14,284 bases of DNA, taken from assembly GCA_002779045.1 (NCBI GenBank), contig PEXO01000235.1, positions 1 through 14,284 on the forward strand. Direction: 5' to 3'. How positions within the stretch are numbered: position 1 is the first letter of the stretch; each line of letters begins with the position of its first letter. The notes beneath the pieces were generated by a model that saw nothing but the letters and a program-made list of their open reading frames with translations, searched no databases and was not told the origin of the DNA. Shown in pieces: positions 6,457-12,654 of the stretch. A program made the translations under genes and the position numbers. This stretch comes from Elusimicrobia bacterium CG08_land_8_20_14_0_20_59_10. GTDB taxonomy: Bacteria; Elusimicrobiota; Elusimicrobia; Elusimicrobiales; UBA9959.

Positions 6457-6627
6457 TTACGCAAAAACCTCCGCAATAACGCTTCTTACATCTTTTGTCG
6501 TTTGAATACTGGTAGTAGCTTTCACCACTTTGCCGTTGCGGTAATAAACAGTGAACGGCAGCCCCCTAAAATCCCGGCATTCCGGCAAAGCCTTGATTAT
6601 TTCAGCGGTGGAACTGTCAAAATCCAT
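6457..6627 (-). pseudogene. 3' remnant of a thioredoxin-like gene
   Basis: 56 codons matching the second half of a thioredoxin fold: MDFDSSTAEIIKALPEC as the strand and helix after the active site, GLPFTVYYRNGKVV with the cis-Pro (typical GvPT..ff.nGk), and a last helix DVRSVIAEVFA. The half with the CxxC active site is absent; homology stops exactly at the left inverted repeat of the IS remnant. The 5' half is not found on the other side of the element either, so a deletion went with the insertion. The ATG at 6627 is partly made by the IS end and has no ribosome site, so it is probably not expressed as a redox enzyme. Confidence 0.75.
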
Positions 6628-6651
6628 ACATGCGTATCCGCCAGTTGACCC
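6627..6651 (+). repeat. Left terminal inverted repeat of the IS remnant
   Basis: 25 bases identical to the reverse complement of 7009-7033. It also forms the junction with the thioredoxin remnant and supplies the transposase fragment's stop codon (TAG at 6651-6653). Confidence 0.85.
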
Positions 6652-6974
6652 TATCCCGGACGGCCCCCTTGGGGAGAATGTCCGGCGGCCCTGGCATAGA
6701 GGGCTGCTTGCGTAGGTCCCTTTCCCTTCCCTGCGATTCCCAGCATGTTCTCCATAACGGTCCCAGCCGTAACGGAGAAGATGTAGCCACACTTGGCACA
6801 CTTCCGCCCCTCGGGTCGGTCCTTGCGGGGGTAGGTCGTGTCAAACCCGCACTTGGGGCAGACAGGCTTCCCATCCGGCCAGCGGGAGTCGATTACAAAC
6901 TGGACGCACGCTCGCTCTTCCGAAAACATTCGGAAGAATTCGGGGAGGGACTGGAGAAAGCCGGGACGCGCCAT
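6651..6974 (-). pseudogene. IS1595-family transposase, N-terminal fragment
   Basis: 107 aa from the ATG at 6974. It starts MARPGFLQSLPEFFRMF and carries the family's N-terminal zinc ribbon: RWPDGKPVCPKCGF, then RKCAKCGYIFSVTAGTVMEN, i.e. two CxxC pairs followed by the FSvtaGT motif. After ENMLGIAGKG the sequence no longer matches a transposase and runs out at the left inverted repeat, so the DDE-type catalytic domain is gone. The protein cannot transpose DNA. The frame is open further upstream, but that part lies in and beyond the inverted repeat and is not part of the gene. Confidence 0.85.
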
Positions 6975-7008
6975 TACCACAGCGAGGATACAACATACAG
7001 AGGGGCAG

Positions 7009-7033
7009 GGGTCAACTGGCGGATACGCATGTA
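7009..7033 (-). repeat. Right terminal inverted repeat of the IS remnant
   Basis: Exact partner of 6627-6651 in inverse orientation, ending 61 bp before the start of the ArsR-type gene. Confidence 0.85.
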
Positions 7034-7094
7034 AGGTAAATAGACGCTGACGGCGGGCTTTTACGCGCGGTGTTCCGGCAGCACAAGGAGATCC

Positions 7095-7409
7095 ATGAAG
7101 ATCAAGAACAAATGCCGGGAAGCGGCTCGGACCCTGGCCGGGAGGCTGGCGGCGATAGCGCATCCTTCGCGTTTCCTGATAGTCTGCCTGCTTTCAGAAA
7201 GGGAAATGTTCGTGCAGGAGATCCTGGAATACCTGGGCACCACCAAAGGCAATATTTCCCAGCATCTCAGCATCCTGTCCTACAAAGGATTTATCGCCGG
7301 AAGGAAAGACGGGAACAAGGTCTTCTATTCGATAAAAGACGAAAAAATAGAAATCCTGATAAAGGAACTGAAAAAGATATATTGCCCGGATTTCAGAATA
7401 AAACTATAA
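7095..7409 (+). CDS. ArsR family winged-helix regulator
   Basis: 104-aa repressor of the ArsR/SmtB type. LAAIAHPSRFLIVCLLSERE (18-37) is the typical opening, KGNISQHLSILSYKGFIAGRKDGN (51-74) is the recognition helix and wing. The alpha-3 metal motif ELCVCDL of arsenic sensors is absent (EMFVQEIL instead); the only other Cys are C7, C31 and C97, so it may sense something else, for example a thiol or sulfur species. AAGGAG sits four bases before the ATG at 7095. It has no visible target on its own strand; it converges on the DsrE-like gene and is next to the thioredoxin remnant. ArsR, thioredoxin and DsrE genes often occur together, so the IS may have broken up a small redox cluster; that is inference. 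Confidence 0.92.
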   Translation: MKIKNKCREAARTLAGRLAAIAHPSRFLIVCLLSEREMFVQEILEYLGTTKGNISQHLSILSYKGFIAGRKDGNKVFYSIKDEKIEILIKELKKIYCPDFRIKL

Positions 7410-7476
7410 GGTTCTATTCCCGCGGCGCTGGGCGGTGAACCCTGGCGCAGGCGCGGCAGAAGGGACAATTCAGCGT

Positions 7477-7797
7477 TTAAACGGTGATGAGCCTGTCGGA
7501 GTCGCGCACTATCTCGTAATGGTCCTTCAGGGTGGACAAAGGGCAGATCTCGGAGCCGCCGGAATTGCGGATCTTGAGACAGGTGCCGCAGGCCAGGAAT
7601 TTTCCCCCGGCGGCCAGGAATTTCTCAGCCTCCGCCTTCACGTTGAACCGGGTGTCCTCTATTTTGTCTATCTCCACGCCGCGGCCGGACAGGAAGATCT
7701 TCACCTCGTCGCCCTGCTTTACGGCGTAAAGCGCCAGGCGCAGCGCGTTAAAAACGGTTTCGGGTTCGGTCTGGGTTATAACTATGCCAAGTTTCAT
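7477..7797 (-). CDS. DsrE/DsrF-like sulfur-relay family protein
   Basis: 106-aa soluble protein with the DsrE fold: MKLGIVITQTEPETVFNALR, LALYAVKQGDEVKIFLSGRGVE, then FLACGTCLKIR (C70 and C73) and C85. Family members carry persulfide or act in sulfur trafficking through a Cys in this position; the precise role of this one is unknown. The open frame extends upstream to 7842, but the ATG at 7797 has AAAGGAG and overlaps the stop of pta (ATGA), so it is chosen. It is the last gene of the DUF134-led operon and looks intact. Confidence 0.9.
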   Translation of the reverse strand: MKLGIVITQTEPETVFNALRLALYAVKQGDEVKIFLSGRGVEIDKIEDTRFNVKAEAEKFLAAGGKFLACGTCLKIRNSGGSEICPLSTLKDHYEIVRDSDRLITV

Positions 7798-8783
7798 ATT
7801 TTCTCCTTTTGATACGCGGCCTGTATGGAAGCCACGGCGCACATGTCTATTATATCTTCAGCGGAACAGCCGCGGGAAAGGTCGTTGACGGGCGGGTTCA
7901 GCCCCAGCACTACCGGGCCTATGGCTTTGGCCCCGGCCAGCCGCTCGGCCAGCTTATAGGCGATATTGCCGCTGTTGAGGTCCGGGAAAACCAGCACATT
8001 GGCGCGGCCGGCCACAGCGCTGCCCGGGGCTTTTTTCTCCCCTATCCACGGCACCAGCGCCGCATCGGCCTGCAATTCGCCATCTATGATGAGGCCCGGG
8101 AATTTTTTTGGGCCAGCTCCAGGGCCTGCCTCACTTTCAGCACCGCCGGGGACTCAGCGCTTCCCTTGGTAGAGAAGGAAAGCAGGGCAACCCTCGGTTC
8201 CAGCTCAAGCAGCTCCTTTGCCGCCCTGGCGGCGGCGCCGGCTACGGCGGCCAGCATCGGGGGAGCCGGCTCCGGGTTCATGCCGCAGTCGGCGAAGCCC
8301 AGCCTGCCGGAGTCACCGTAGAATTTATCCGGGACCTCCATAAAGAAACAGCTGACCACCGGCGCTATGCCCGGATAAAGCCTGCGCAGTTCCAGCGCCG
8401 GACGCAGCACCTCCGCTGTGGCGCTGGCCGCGCCGGCCACCATGGCATCGGCCAGGCCGGCATGAAGCATGGCGGCGGCCAGGCTAAGCCGGTTTTCCAT
8501 AAGCGGCAGAGCCGACTCCTCGCTCATGCCTTTTATGGCGGCCCATTTCCGCGCGCAGGCGGTCCTTAACGCGGCATCTTCGGGGTCGAAAACGCCGCCA
8601 AGGCCCTCCAAAGGACCGGCAAGCGTCCTTTCCGAGGAATTCAACAACAGGAAAGGCCGGCAAGACCCCTTGGGCGGCGGCTTTAAGGGCGGCCTCGCGC
8701 ACCCTGGGATCAAAACCCTCGGGCAAAAGCACGCGCGCCGGATCTCTCACTGCTCTTTTCCGCAGATATTCGGATATTTCCAT
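7794..8783 (-). pseudogene. pta: Phosphate acetyltransferase, two frameshifts
   Basis: Pta interconverts acetyl-CoA and acetyl phosphate in fermentative acetate metabolism. The whole protein is present in three frames. Frame 1 from ATG 8783: MEISEYLRKRAVRDPARVLL, PEGFDPRVREAALKAAAQG. Frame 2 (about 8669-8103): CRPFLLLNSSERTLAG through VSCFFMEVPDKFYGDSGRLG, ADCGMNPEP and LLSFSTKGSAES. Frame 3 to the TGA at 7794: KFPGLIIDGELQADAAL, KKAPGSAVAGRANVLVFPDL and PVNDLSRGCSAEDI. The first break is at a CCCC run (8666-8669, GGGG in the gene): one G fewer restores the frame. The second is at a run of seven A (8103-8109): one A more gives LAQKKFPGL. With both repaired the protein would be full length at about 329 aa. 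Either a recent pseudogene or homopolymer sequencing errors. No acetate kinase is visible. No Shine-Dalgarno precedes the ATG. Confidence 0.92.
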
Positions 8784-8812
8784 AAACAGGAGGGACCGCC
8801 CCGGGGAATTTC

Positions 8813-9256
8813 TTATTGAACAGAGTTTACCGCGGCGTCTCTTTTTATAAACCTGGCTTCGGCGGAAACTTTCAGCTTCCCGTCCTGCCGCAATTCGGAT
8901 TTGAGCACGTAAAGCGGCGGGTGTTCAAATTCTATCCAGGCTTTCAGGCCGGCCGCGCGGCCTGTTTTTACCGGGGTTCTATACCTGACGCTCAGCTTCC
9001 CGGTAAGAGCCGCTATGCCCGCGGAAAACAGGCAGTTAGTCATAGCGCTGTCCAGCATAAAGGCGGCCGCCCCGCCGTGCAGCAGGCCGTCATAGCCCGA
9101 AAGCTCTTTAGCGCAAAAAACCGACGCGGCAACCGAACCATCCGGCTGCCGGAGGAATTTAAGATGAAGCCCGGCCGGATTGGCCCCCCCGCAAGCCATG
9201 CAGAAGGAATGCCGGTAGTGGTTCACGTATTTTTTACCGTCGCCTTCGGCTTTCAT
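8813..9256 (-). CDS. PaaI-type hotdog-fold thioesterase
   Basis: 147-aa acyl-CoA thioesterase-like protein. The N-terminal CMACGGANPAGLHLKF (19-34) is the usual Cys-pair opening of this subgroup, and GLLHGGAAAFMLDSAM (57-72) is the active-site helix with H60, GG and D69. The core strand TGKLSVRYRTPVKTG follows. It would hydrolyse a CoA thioester; the acyl group is unknown, though its neighbour pta also handles acetyl-CoA. The ATG at 9256 has GGAGGGG and overlaps the DUF134 stop (ATGA), so the two are translationally coupled. It looks intact. Confidence 0.92.
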   Translation of the reverse strand: MKAEGDGKKYVNHYRHSFCMACGGANPAGLHLKFLRQPDGSVAASVFCAKELSGYDGLLHGGAAAFMLDSAMTNCLFSAGIAALTGKLSVRYRTPVKTGRAAGLKAWIEFEHPPLYVLKSELRQDGKLKVSAEARFIKRDAAVNSVQ

Positions 9257-9573
9257 TGCCCCCCTCCACGCGGCCCCGGAAACTCTTTTTTCGCCGGGCC
9301 GCCCTCTATCTTCAGCGCCTTGCCGTTGACAACGGCGTCGGCCAGCTTGCGGCGCGCGGAAGCGAGTATGCCGCCGAAGGTCTGCCTGGAGATCTTCATG
9401 GCGGCCGCGGCCGCGGCCTGGTCTTTCCCGTCGAGCTCGGCGTATTTGAGCGCCTGGAATTCATCCAGCCGCAAAGCCGTTTCTTCCAGCCCGCAAAGCG
9501 GCACCGCCCGCGGCTTGAAATAATACGCCCGCGGCTCGGCAACCACCTTCCTGCATTTAAAAGGACGCGCCAT
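9253..9573 (-). CDS. DUF134 family HTH DNA-binding protein
   Basis: 106-aa predicted regulator (COG1342). It starts MARPFKCRKVVAEPRAYYF, continues LEETALRLDEFQALKYAELDG with many Ala, and has a sigma-4-like HTH at about 45-90: MKISRQTFGGILASARRKLA, then NGKALKIEGG, the canonical end. The frame is open to 9600, but those codons run through the palindrome; the ATG at 9573 matches family starts. No Shine-Dalgarno is present. It probably represses its own operon (thioesterase, pta, DsrE-like) through the palindrome two bases upstream. DUF134 genes are commonly near NifX-fold and MinD-ferredoxin genes, so a wider link to the Fe-S run is possible. The ligand is unknown. Confidence 0.92.
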   Translation of the reverse strand: MARPFKCRKVVAEPRAYYFKPRAVPLCGLEETALRLDEFQALKYAELDGKDQAAAAAAMKISRQTFGGILASARRKLADAVVNGKALKIEGGPAKKEFPGPRGGGQ

Positions 9574-9575
9574 AG

Positions 9576-9595
9576 TTGTTGGCATATGCCAACAA
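9576..9595. promoter_or_regulatory. Perfect 20-bp palindromic operator of the DUF134 gene
   Basis: Core GTTGGCATATGCCAAC extended to 20 bp with TT/AA, perfectly symmetric. It lies between the -10 box and the DUF134 start codon, over the expected transcription start. The only copy in the window. Autorepression by the DUF134 protein is inferred from position. Confidence 0.8.
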
Positions 9596-9599
9596 TTCA

Positions 9600-9628
9600 A
9601 TCTTATAAACTTGCGCGGCCGCGGTCAA
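9600..9628 (-). promoter_or_regulatory. Promoter of the DUF134-pta operon
   Basis: TTGACC (9623-9628) and TAAGAT (9600-9605) on the minus strand with a 17-bp spacer; five and four of six consensus matches. A TATAAG two bases upstream is an alternative -10 with a 15-bp spacer. The palindrome follows directly. Confidence 0.6.
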
Positions 9629-9646
9629 ACCGCCGCCCGCGGCCGG

Positions 9647-10189
9647 CTATGCGGCAAGGGGATCAGAGATCTTTTTCAGCGCGGCGCGGGCGCGGAACAG
9701 GCGGGTCTTGAAGGCCGGCACGGTTATCTTCAATACTTTGGCGGCTTCTTCCATGCTGAGGCCCTGGATATCGGCCAGTGTTATGGCCAGGCGCTGGTCC
9801 ACAGAAAGTTTCGCAAGGGCCTTTGCCACGCTTTCAGAAAGTTCCTTCCTGGCCGATTCATCGGGCTGGGCTATATCCTCCAATCCCCGCAGACCTTCCA
9901 TACTCACCAGCTTTTCCGTCTTCTTCTTGCGGAACTTCATCCAGCAGTTATTGGCCGCTATGCGGTAAAGCCAGGTGCCGAAAGCGGACTTACCCTTGAA
10001 TTTGGAGATGTTCTTGAAAGCCGAAATAAAGGTTTCCTGGTATACGTCGTCGGCCTCGGACCTGAGCCCGGCGCAGACATAATGGGCCAGCCCGTAGATC
10101 TTTTCCTGGTATTTGTTCACCAGCAGCCCGAAACTGGCCGTATCGCCGGCTTTCGCTTTTTCAATGAGCTCCGCGTCTTTTTTATCCAT
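9647..10189 (-). CDS. ECF (RpoE-type) RNA polymerase sigma factor
   Basis: 180-aa sigma factor with only regions 2 and 4. Region 2 (about 20-88) includes EADDVYQETFISAFKNISKF and FGTWLYRIAANNCWMKFRKKK, binding core polymerase and the -10 element. Region 4 (about 122-175) includes QRLAITLADIQGLSMEEAAK and TVPAFKTRLFRARAALKK, the -35 binding HTH. The ATG at 10189 has no good ribosome site. No anti-sigma gene follows; the next gene downstream is DUF134 with its own promoter. The divergent neighbour is a two-TM GIDE-domain protein, so a link to envelope stress is possible but only inferred. Confidence 0.93.
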   Translation of the reverse strand: MDKKDAELIEKAKAGDTASFGLLVNKYQEKIYGLAHYVCAGLRSEADDVYQETFISAFKNISKFKGKSAFGTWLYRIAANNCWMKFRKKKTEKLVSMEGLRGLEDIAQPDESARKELSESVAKALAKLSVDQRLAITLADIQGLSMEEAAKVLKITVPAFKTRLFRARAALKKISDPLAA

Positions 10190-10305
10190 AAGGCCTGTAC
10201 AGATTGTATATAAAACGCGCCGGGACAGGGGGGACTGGTGCGCGCGCGAAAATTTACTACAATTCTGGAAATCCCGTTCGCAGGTTTATTTCAGGTGAAT
10301 TGCAT

Positions 10306-11079
10306 ATGACCCCCCTTATACCTTTAGGAGCGCTGCCGGCCGGCATAGTAATGCTTGTAGCGGGGTTGATAAAGCGCGGCAGCGCCAATGCCTTCAAGTC
10401 CATCCCGTGTTCACCGATAGCCGGGCTGAAGGGCGGCGAACGGCTTTTCATCACCGGGAAAGCCACCGCCCCGGTGCATACCCGCGCGCCCGTATCCGGA
10501 GACTCCTGCGTCTTCTACACCGAGGCGGTCGACCGGACCTACAGGAGACATCAGATCGGCTCCAGTCTTAACGAGCGCCACACGGAACGCGTCAATACCC
10601 GGGCCTACGGCGGTTTTTTTGTGCGCGACGGGTCCGGCACGGCCCTGGTGGTTCCCCATTACGACGTCTTGGACCTGACCAAACCGGCTACGGTAAAGGA
10701 CGACAGCCTGTCGGACATGAGCGGAAGCACCCGGCGCACCGAGAGGCTGATACTGGAGGGAGACGCGGTGACAGTGCTGGGCACTCCGCGCAACCTGGGC
10801 GATTTCATGCGGTATCTGCGCGCCAATTCCGGGCTGGACATGCCGGCGCCTTTCGTGGAACAGCTGCTGAAAATGGAAAAAGAGGAGGCAGGCGCCTCCC
10901 TGCAGTGCTTTTTCGGACAGGGAGTGGAACGCGTTTCGGACGTGGAACATACCGCTTATGTGGCCGGAACGGCGAACTCCGCCGCTTTTCTTTTAAAGCT
11001 GGGCGCCATCCTGGCCGCTTCGGGCCTGGCTTTCCTGCTGTACATTCTTAAAAGCGCCGCCCCCTCCCAGGACTTCTGA
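10306..11079 (+). CDS. GIDE-domain membrane protein (MUL1/E3 ligase-like, no RING)
   Basis: 257 aa. TM1 at about 5-22 and TM2 at about 226-248 flank a soluble region matching the GIDE domain: SPIAGLKGGERLFITGKATA (36-55), APVSGDSCVFYTEAVDRTYR (61-80), YGGFFVRDGSGTALVVP (101-117), LILEGDAVTVLGTPRN (148-163). In eukaryotes this domain lies in the mitochondrial ligase MUL1; bacterial versions have no known function and, as here, no RING finger. A Cys-containing insert (residues 164-220) separates the domain from TM2. The open frame begins at 10204, but the ATG at 10306 with AGGTGA upstream, directly before TM1, is the better start. It is divergent from the ECF sigma gene and stands alone. Confidence 0.8.
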   Translation: MTPLIPLGALPAGIVMLVAGLIKRGSANAFKSIPCSPIAGLKGGERLFITGKATAPVHTRAPVSGDSCVFYTEAVDRTYRRHQIGSSLNERHTERVNTRAYGGFFVRDGSGTALVVPHYDVLDLTKPATVKDDSLSDMSGSTRRTERLILEGDAVTVLGTPRNLGDFMRYLRANSGLDMPAPFVEQLLKMEKEEAGASLQCFFGQGVERVSDVEHTAYVAGTANSAAFLLKLGAILAASGLAFLLYILKSAAPSQDF

Positions 11080-11104
11080 GAACCGCCACCCCGGGGCGCG
11101 GTCT

Positions 11105-11150
11105 TTGCCGCGGACACTTTCGCCACCAGAGAATTGTTCCTGCGCGAATC
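11105..11150 (-). pseudogene. Fragment duplicated from the small secreted protein gene
   Basis: Bases 11111-11129 are identical over 19 bases to 12126-12144, and the similarity goes on for about 20 more bases with one codon inserted. In the minus frame the fragment reads RRNNSLVAKVSAAK against RKNPLVAKVSVEK at the C-terminus of the 148-aa secreted protein. There is no start, ribosome site or stop at the matching place. It looks like the last trace of a paralogue or tandem copy. Confidence 0.6.
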
Positions 11151-11157
11151 GGGGGAA

Positions 11158-11172
11158 TGCGGGTGGCCCGCA
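11158..11172 (-). terminator. Possible terminator hairpin after the TPR gene
   Basis: TGCGGG/CCCGCA, 6-bp GC stem with a 3-base loop, 14 bases after the TPR stop codon on the minus strand. Only two T follow, so termination would be weak or Rho-dependent. It lies between convergent genes. Confidence 0.3.
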
Positions 11173-11185
11173 CAAAGGACCTTGC

Positions 11186-11866
11186 TTACCGGGCACTTGT
11201 TCTCTGAAGTTTTTTTGCGGCCTTTTTCGGGGCCGGCTTCAGGCGCCGCAGCTCTTTCCGGAGTTCGCGCTTAACCGCCTTATCGGTGGCGATCTTTAAA
11301 GCCTTTTCATAATTTTCCGCTGCCGAGGGGATATCCCCGGCTTTCTCAAAACAATAAGCCGCGCCGCGATAAGCGTTCACCGCGTATTTATTAAAGAGCT
11401 CCATCTTTTCCGCCTGGTAGGTCGCGGTCAGATAATAGCCCTGCGCCCCGTCAAGATCCTTCAGTTTCAGGTTCAGCCAGCCCAGCCGCTCGTATACATA
11501 CACTTTGCGGGGGTCTTCCCCATTGAGGGACACCAGGGATTTGGTAAATTCCCGCATCGCGCTCGAATATTGTTTTTTAGTCAGATACTTCTCCGCCCGC
11601 GCCACGCAATCTTTATACACGGGCATCCCTCCTCTTTTCCCCGGGGGAGCGCCGTAGTCCCCGCCGCCCCGGGAAGGGGGGCCGCCTTCGCGCTCTTCCC
11701 CGTCCCCCTCTTCATAACGGCCCCCGGGGCCGTACTGTTCCCCCATTTCGTCCTGCCCGCCGTCTTCATCCCAGCCGGGAGGGCCGCCGCCCTGGGCGGA
11801 CAGAAAGCCCGGACCACCTGCCAGGGCGCAGCCCAGTACCGCAAGAAACAATATCGTTTTTTTCAT
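11186..11866 (-). CDS. Secreted TPR-repeat protein with Gly/acidic linker
   Basis: 226 aa. A Sec signal peptide, MKKTILFLAVLGCALAGGPG and FLSA-Q, cleaves near residue 24. Residues 25-80 are a disordered Gly/Pro/Glu/Asp-rich linker. From about 83 to 200 there are TPR-like helical pairs: CVARAEKYLTKKQYSSAMRE, YERLGWLNLKLKDLDGAQGY, YRGAAYCFEKAGDIPSAAEN. The tail is Lys/Arg-rich (KPAPKKAAKKL). It probably scaffolds protein contacts in the periplasm or envelope; no partner is evident. The frame extends to 11893, but the ATG at 11866 with AGAGGA starts the signal peptide. It has its own promoter and a long structured leader. The Cys at 13 is not in a good lipobox. Confidence 0.85.
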   Translation of the reverse strand: MKKTILFLAVLGCALAGGPGFLSAQGGGPPGWDEDGGQDEMGEQYGPGGRYEEGDGEEREGGPPSRGGGDYGAPPGKRGGMPVYKDCVARAEKYLTKKQYSSAMREFTKSLVSLNGEDPRKVYVYERLGWLNLKLKDLDGAQGYYLTATYQAEKMELFNKYAVNAYRGAAYCFEKAGDIPSAAENYEKALKIATDKAVKRELRKELRRLKPAPKKAAKKLQRTSAR

Positions 11867-12001
11867 GGATCCTCTGAGGCGGCCGCGCGGCACAGATTCG
11901 CAGCAAAACTCCAGGGGTCTTCTCCTGCAAGTTGCCCGTCAACCGGAGGTTTCTTTGTTCCCCTGCCGCTGTGCGCCGATGAATTAACACAGGCGCCCGC
12001 T
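11867..12001 (-). ncRNA. Structured 5' leader of the TPR gene, class unassigned
   Basis: About 135 nt between the promoter start site and the ATG. Possible pairings on the minus strand: outer GCACAG with CTGTGC (+ coordinates 11969-11974 and 11890-11895), inner CAGGGG with CCCCTG, a competing GCGGCA with TGCTGC, CTCC with GGAG, and a small GTTG-ACGGG-CAAC hairpin. Outer and inner stems partly compete, as in a switch. It does not match cyclic-di-GMP, cobalamin, glycine, fluoride or SAM riboswitch signatures I know. Pairing was judged by eye only. Confidence 0.4.
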
Positions 12002-12007
12002 TTTAGT

Positions 12008-12037
12008 ATTATAGCGGTAGGAAAAGACTTTTTGCAA
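12008..12037 (-). promoter_or_regulatory. Promoter of the TPR gene
   Basis: TTGCAA (12032-12037) and a perfect TATAAT (12008-12013), spacer 18 bp. The 13 bases CTACCGCTATAAT ending the promoter are identical to those of the gspF-like gene's promoter. Confidence 0.7.
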
Positions 12038-12105
12038 GAGCTGGAGCGGACAGGGACCGCCGCTTTGATCCGGAAAACGGTTCTTTCGGGGAGGGCGCCG
12101 GCTGT

Positions 12106-12552
12106 TTATTTAACGGGCTTTTCCACGGACACTTTCGCCACCAGCGGGTTTTTGCGCACCTGGCCGAGGCTGCCCTCAAGCATCCAGCCCATTATGCAGA
12201 TGGTTTTGGCGTTCCTGTAGCGGCAGATCCTTTCCCCGGACATTTTAAACCCGGCCGAGGCACCGAGCTGGCTCAAAAGCCCCGCATAATCGCTCTTTTT
12301 CACCATTACGCTGACATAAACATATTTCCCGGTCTTGGCGGGAGAAGCGACGGCGTCGCGCAGAGCGCTGGAGGTCTTAAGGCCGCTGCCGGGCTTAAGG
12401 TAGCCGTAGGAGGTTTCCACGAATTCCTGGAAGCCGGGGTCGGAGTAGACAGCGGAGCCGGAGAGCTGCTCGTTCTGGGCGGAAGCGGCCTGCGCGGACA
12501 TAGTTCCCAGGGCCAGCCAGACCGCCGCCGCTATTATCGTCTTCTTGTTCAT
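12106..12552 (-). CDS. Small secreted protein of unknown function
   Basis: 148 aa with a clear Sec signal peptide, MNKKTIIAAAVWLALGTMSA, then QA-ASAQ, cleaving near residue 22-25. The mature part of about 125 residues has SDPGFQEFVETSYGYLKPG, YVYVSVMVKKSDYAGLLSQ, GERICRYRNAKTICIMGWML with two Cys (C110, C119) that could form a disulfide, and ends LVAKVSVEKPVK. I recognise no family. The frame runs up to 12636, but the ATG at 12552 with GGGAGG is the obvious start. It is upstream of the TPR gene, which has a separate promoter. A short fragment similar to its 3' end lies at 11105-11150. Confidence 0.88.
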   Translation of the reverse strand: MNKKTIIAAAVWLALGTMSAQAASAQNEQLSGSAVYSDPGFQEFVETSYGYLKPGSGLKTSSALRDAVASPAKTGKYVYVSVMVKKSDYAGLLSQLGASAGFKMSGERICRYRNAKTICIMGWMLEGSLGQVRKNPLVAKVSVEKPVK

Positions 12553-12607
12553 ATTTCCTCCCGGCCGCTCTGGTTTAGTGTATTGCCTTGTAAGAACCGT
12601 GTAATAC

Positions 12608-12636
12608 ATTGTATCTTGCGGCGCGCCGGCTGTCAT
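12608..12636 (-). promoter_or_regulatory. Promoter of the small secreted protein gene
   Basis: ATGACA (12631-12636) and TACAAT (12608-12613), 17-bp spacer, each five of six consensus bases. The leader to the ATG would be about 48 nt and includes the ribosome site. Confidence 0.6.
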
Positions 12637-12654
12637 GGGCCTTTAGTCCCGGTC

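Larger units (their letters stand above)
6627..7033. mobile_element. IS1595-type deletion derivative (MITE-like), 407 bp
   Basis: Bounded by a perfect 25-bp inverted repeat, 6627-6651 and 7009-7033 (outer end TACATGCGTATCC, inner end CCAGTTGACCC). Between them lies the start of an IS1595-family transposase. Complete IS1595 elements are usually about twice as long or more, so this is an internally deleted copy that could only move with a transposase in trans. No clear 8-bp target duplication was seen next to the ends (flanks AAAATCCA and AGGTAAAT), which fits a rearranged site. Confidence 0.8.

Noticed and set aside
7410..7441. GGTTC/GAACC inverted repeat between the convergent ArsR and DsrE-like genes
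   Set aside because: Five-base stem with a 22-base loop and no T-run; too weak to call a terminator.
10411..10950. 179-codon open frame on the minus strand
   Set aside because: Antisense to the GIDE-domain gene, no ribosome site or family match.
11081..11107. ACCGC/GCGGT hairpin just after the GIDE gene
   Set aside because: Short stem with almost no loop and no T-run; not a convincing terminator.
11930..11980. Resemblance to a cyclic-di-GMP-I riboswitch (GCACAG, CAAAG, CCTCCGG pieces)
   Set aside because: The hairpin that should lie between GCACAG and CAAAG is missing and the downstream half does not match; not assigned to that class.
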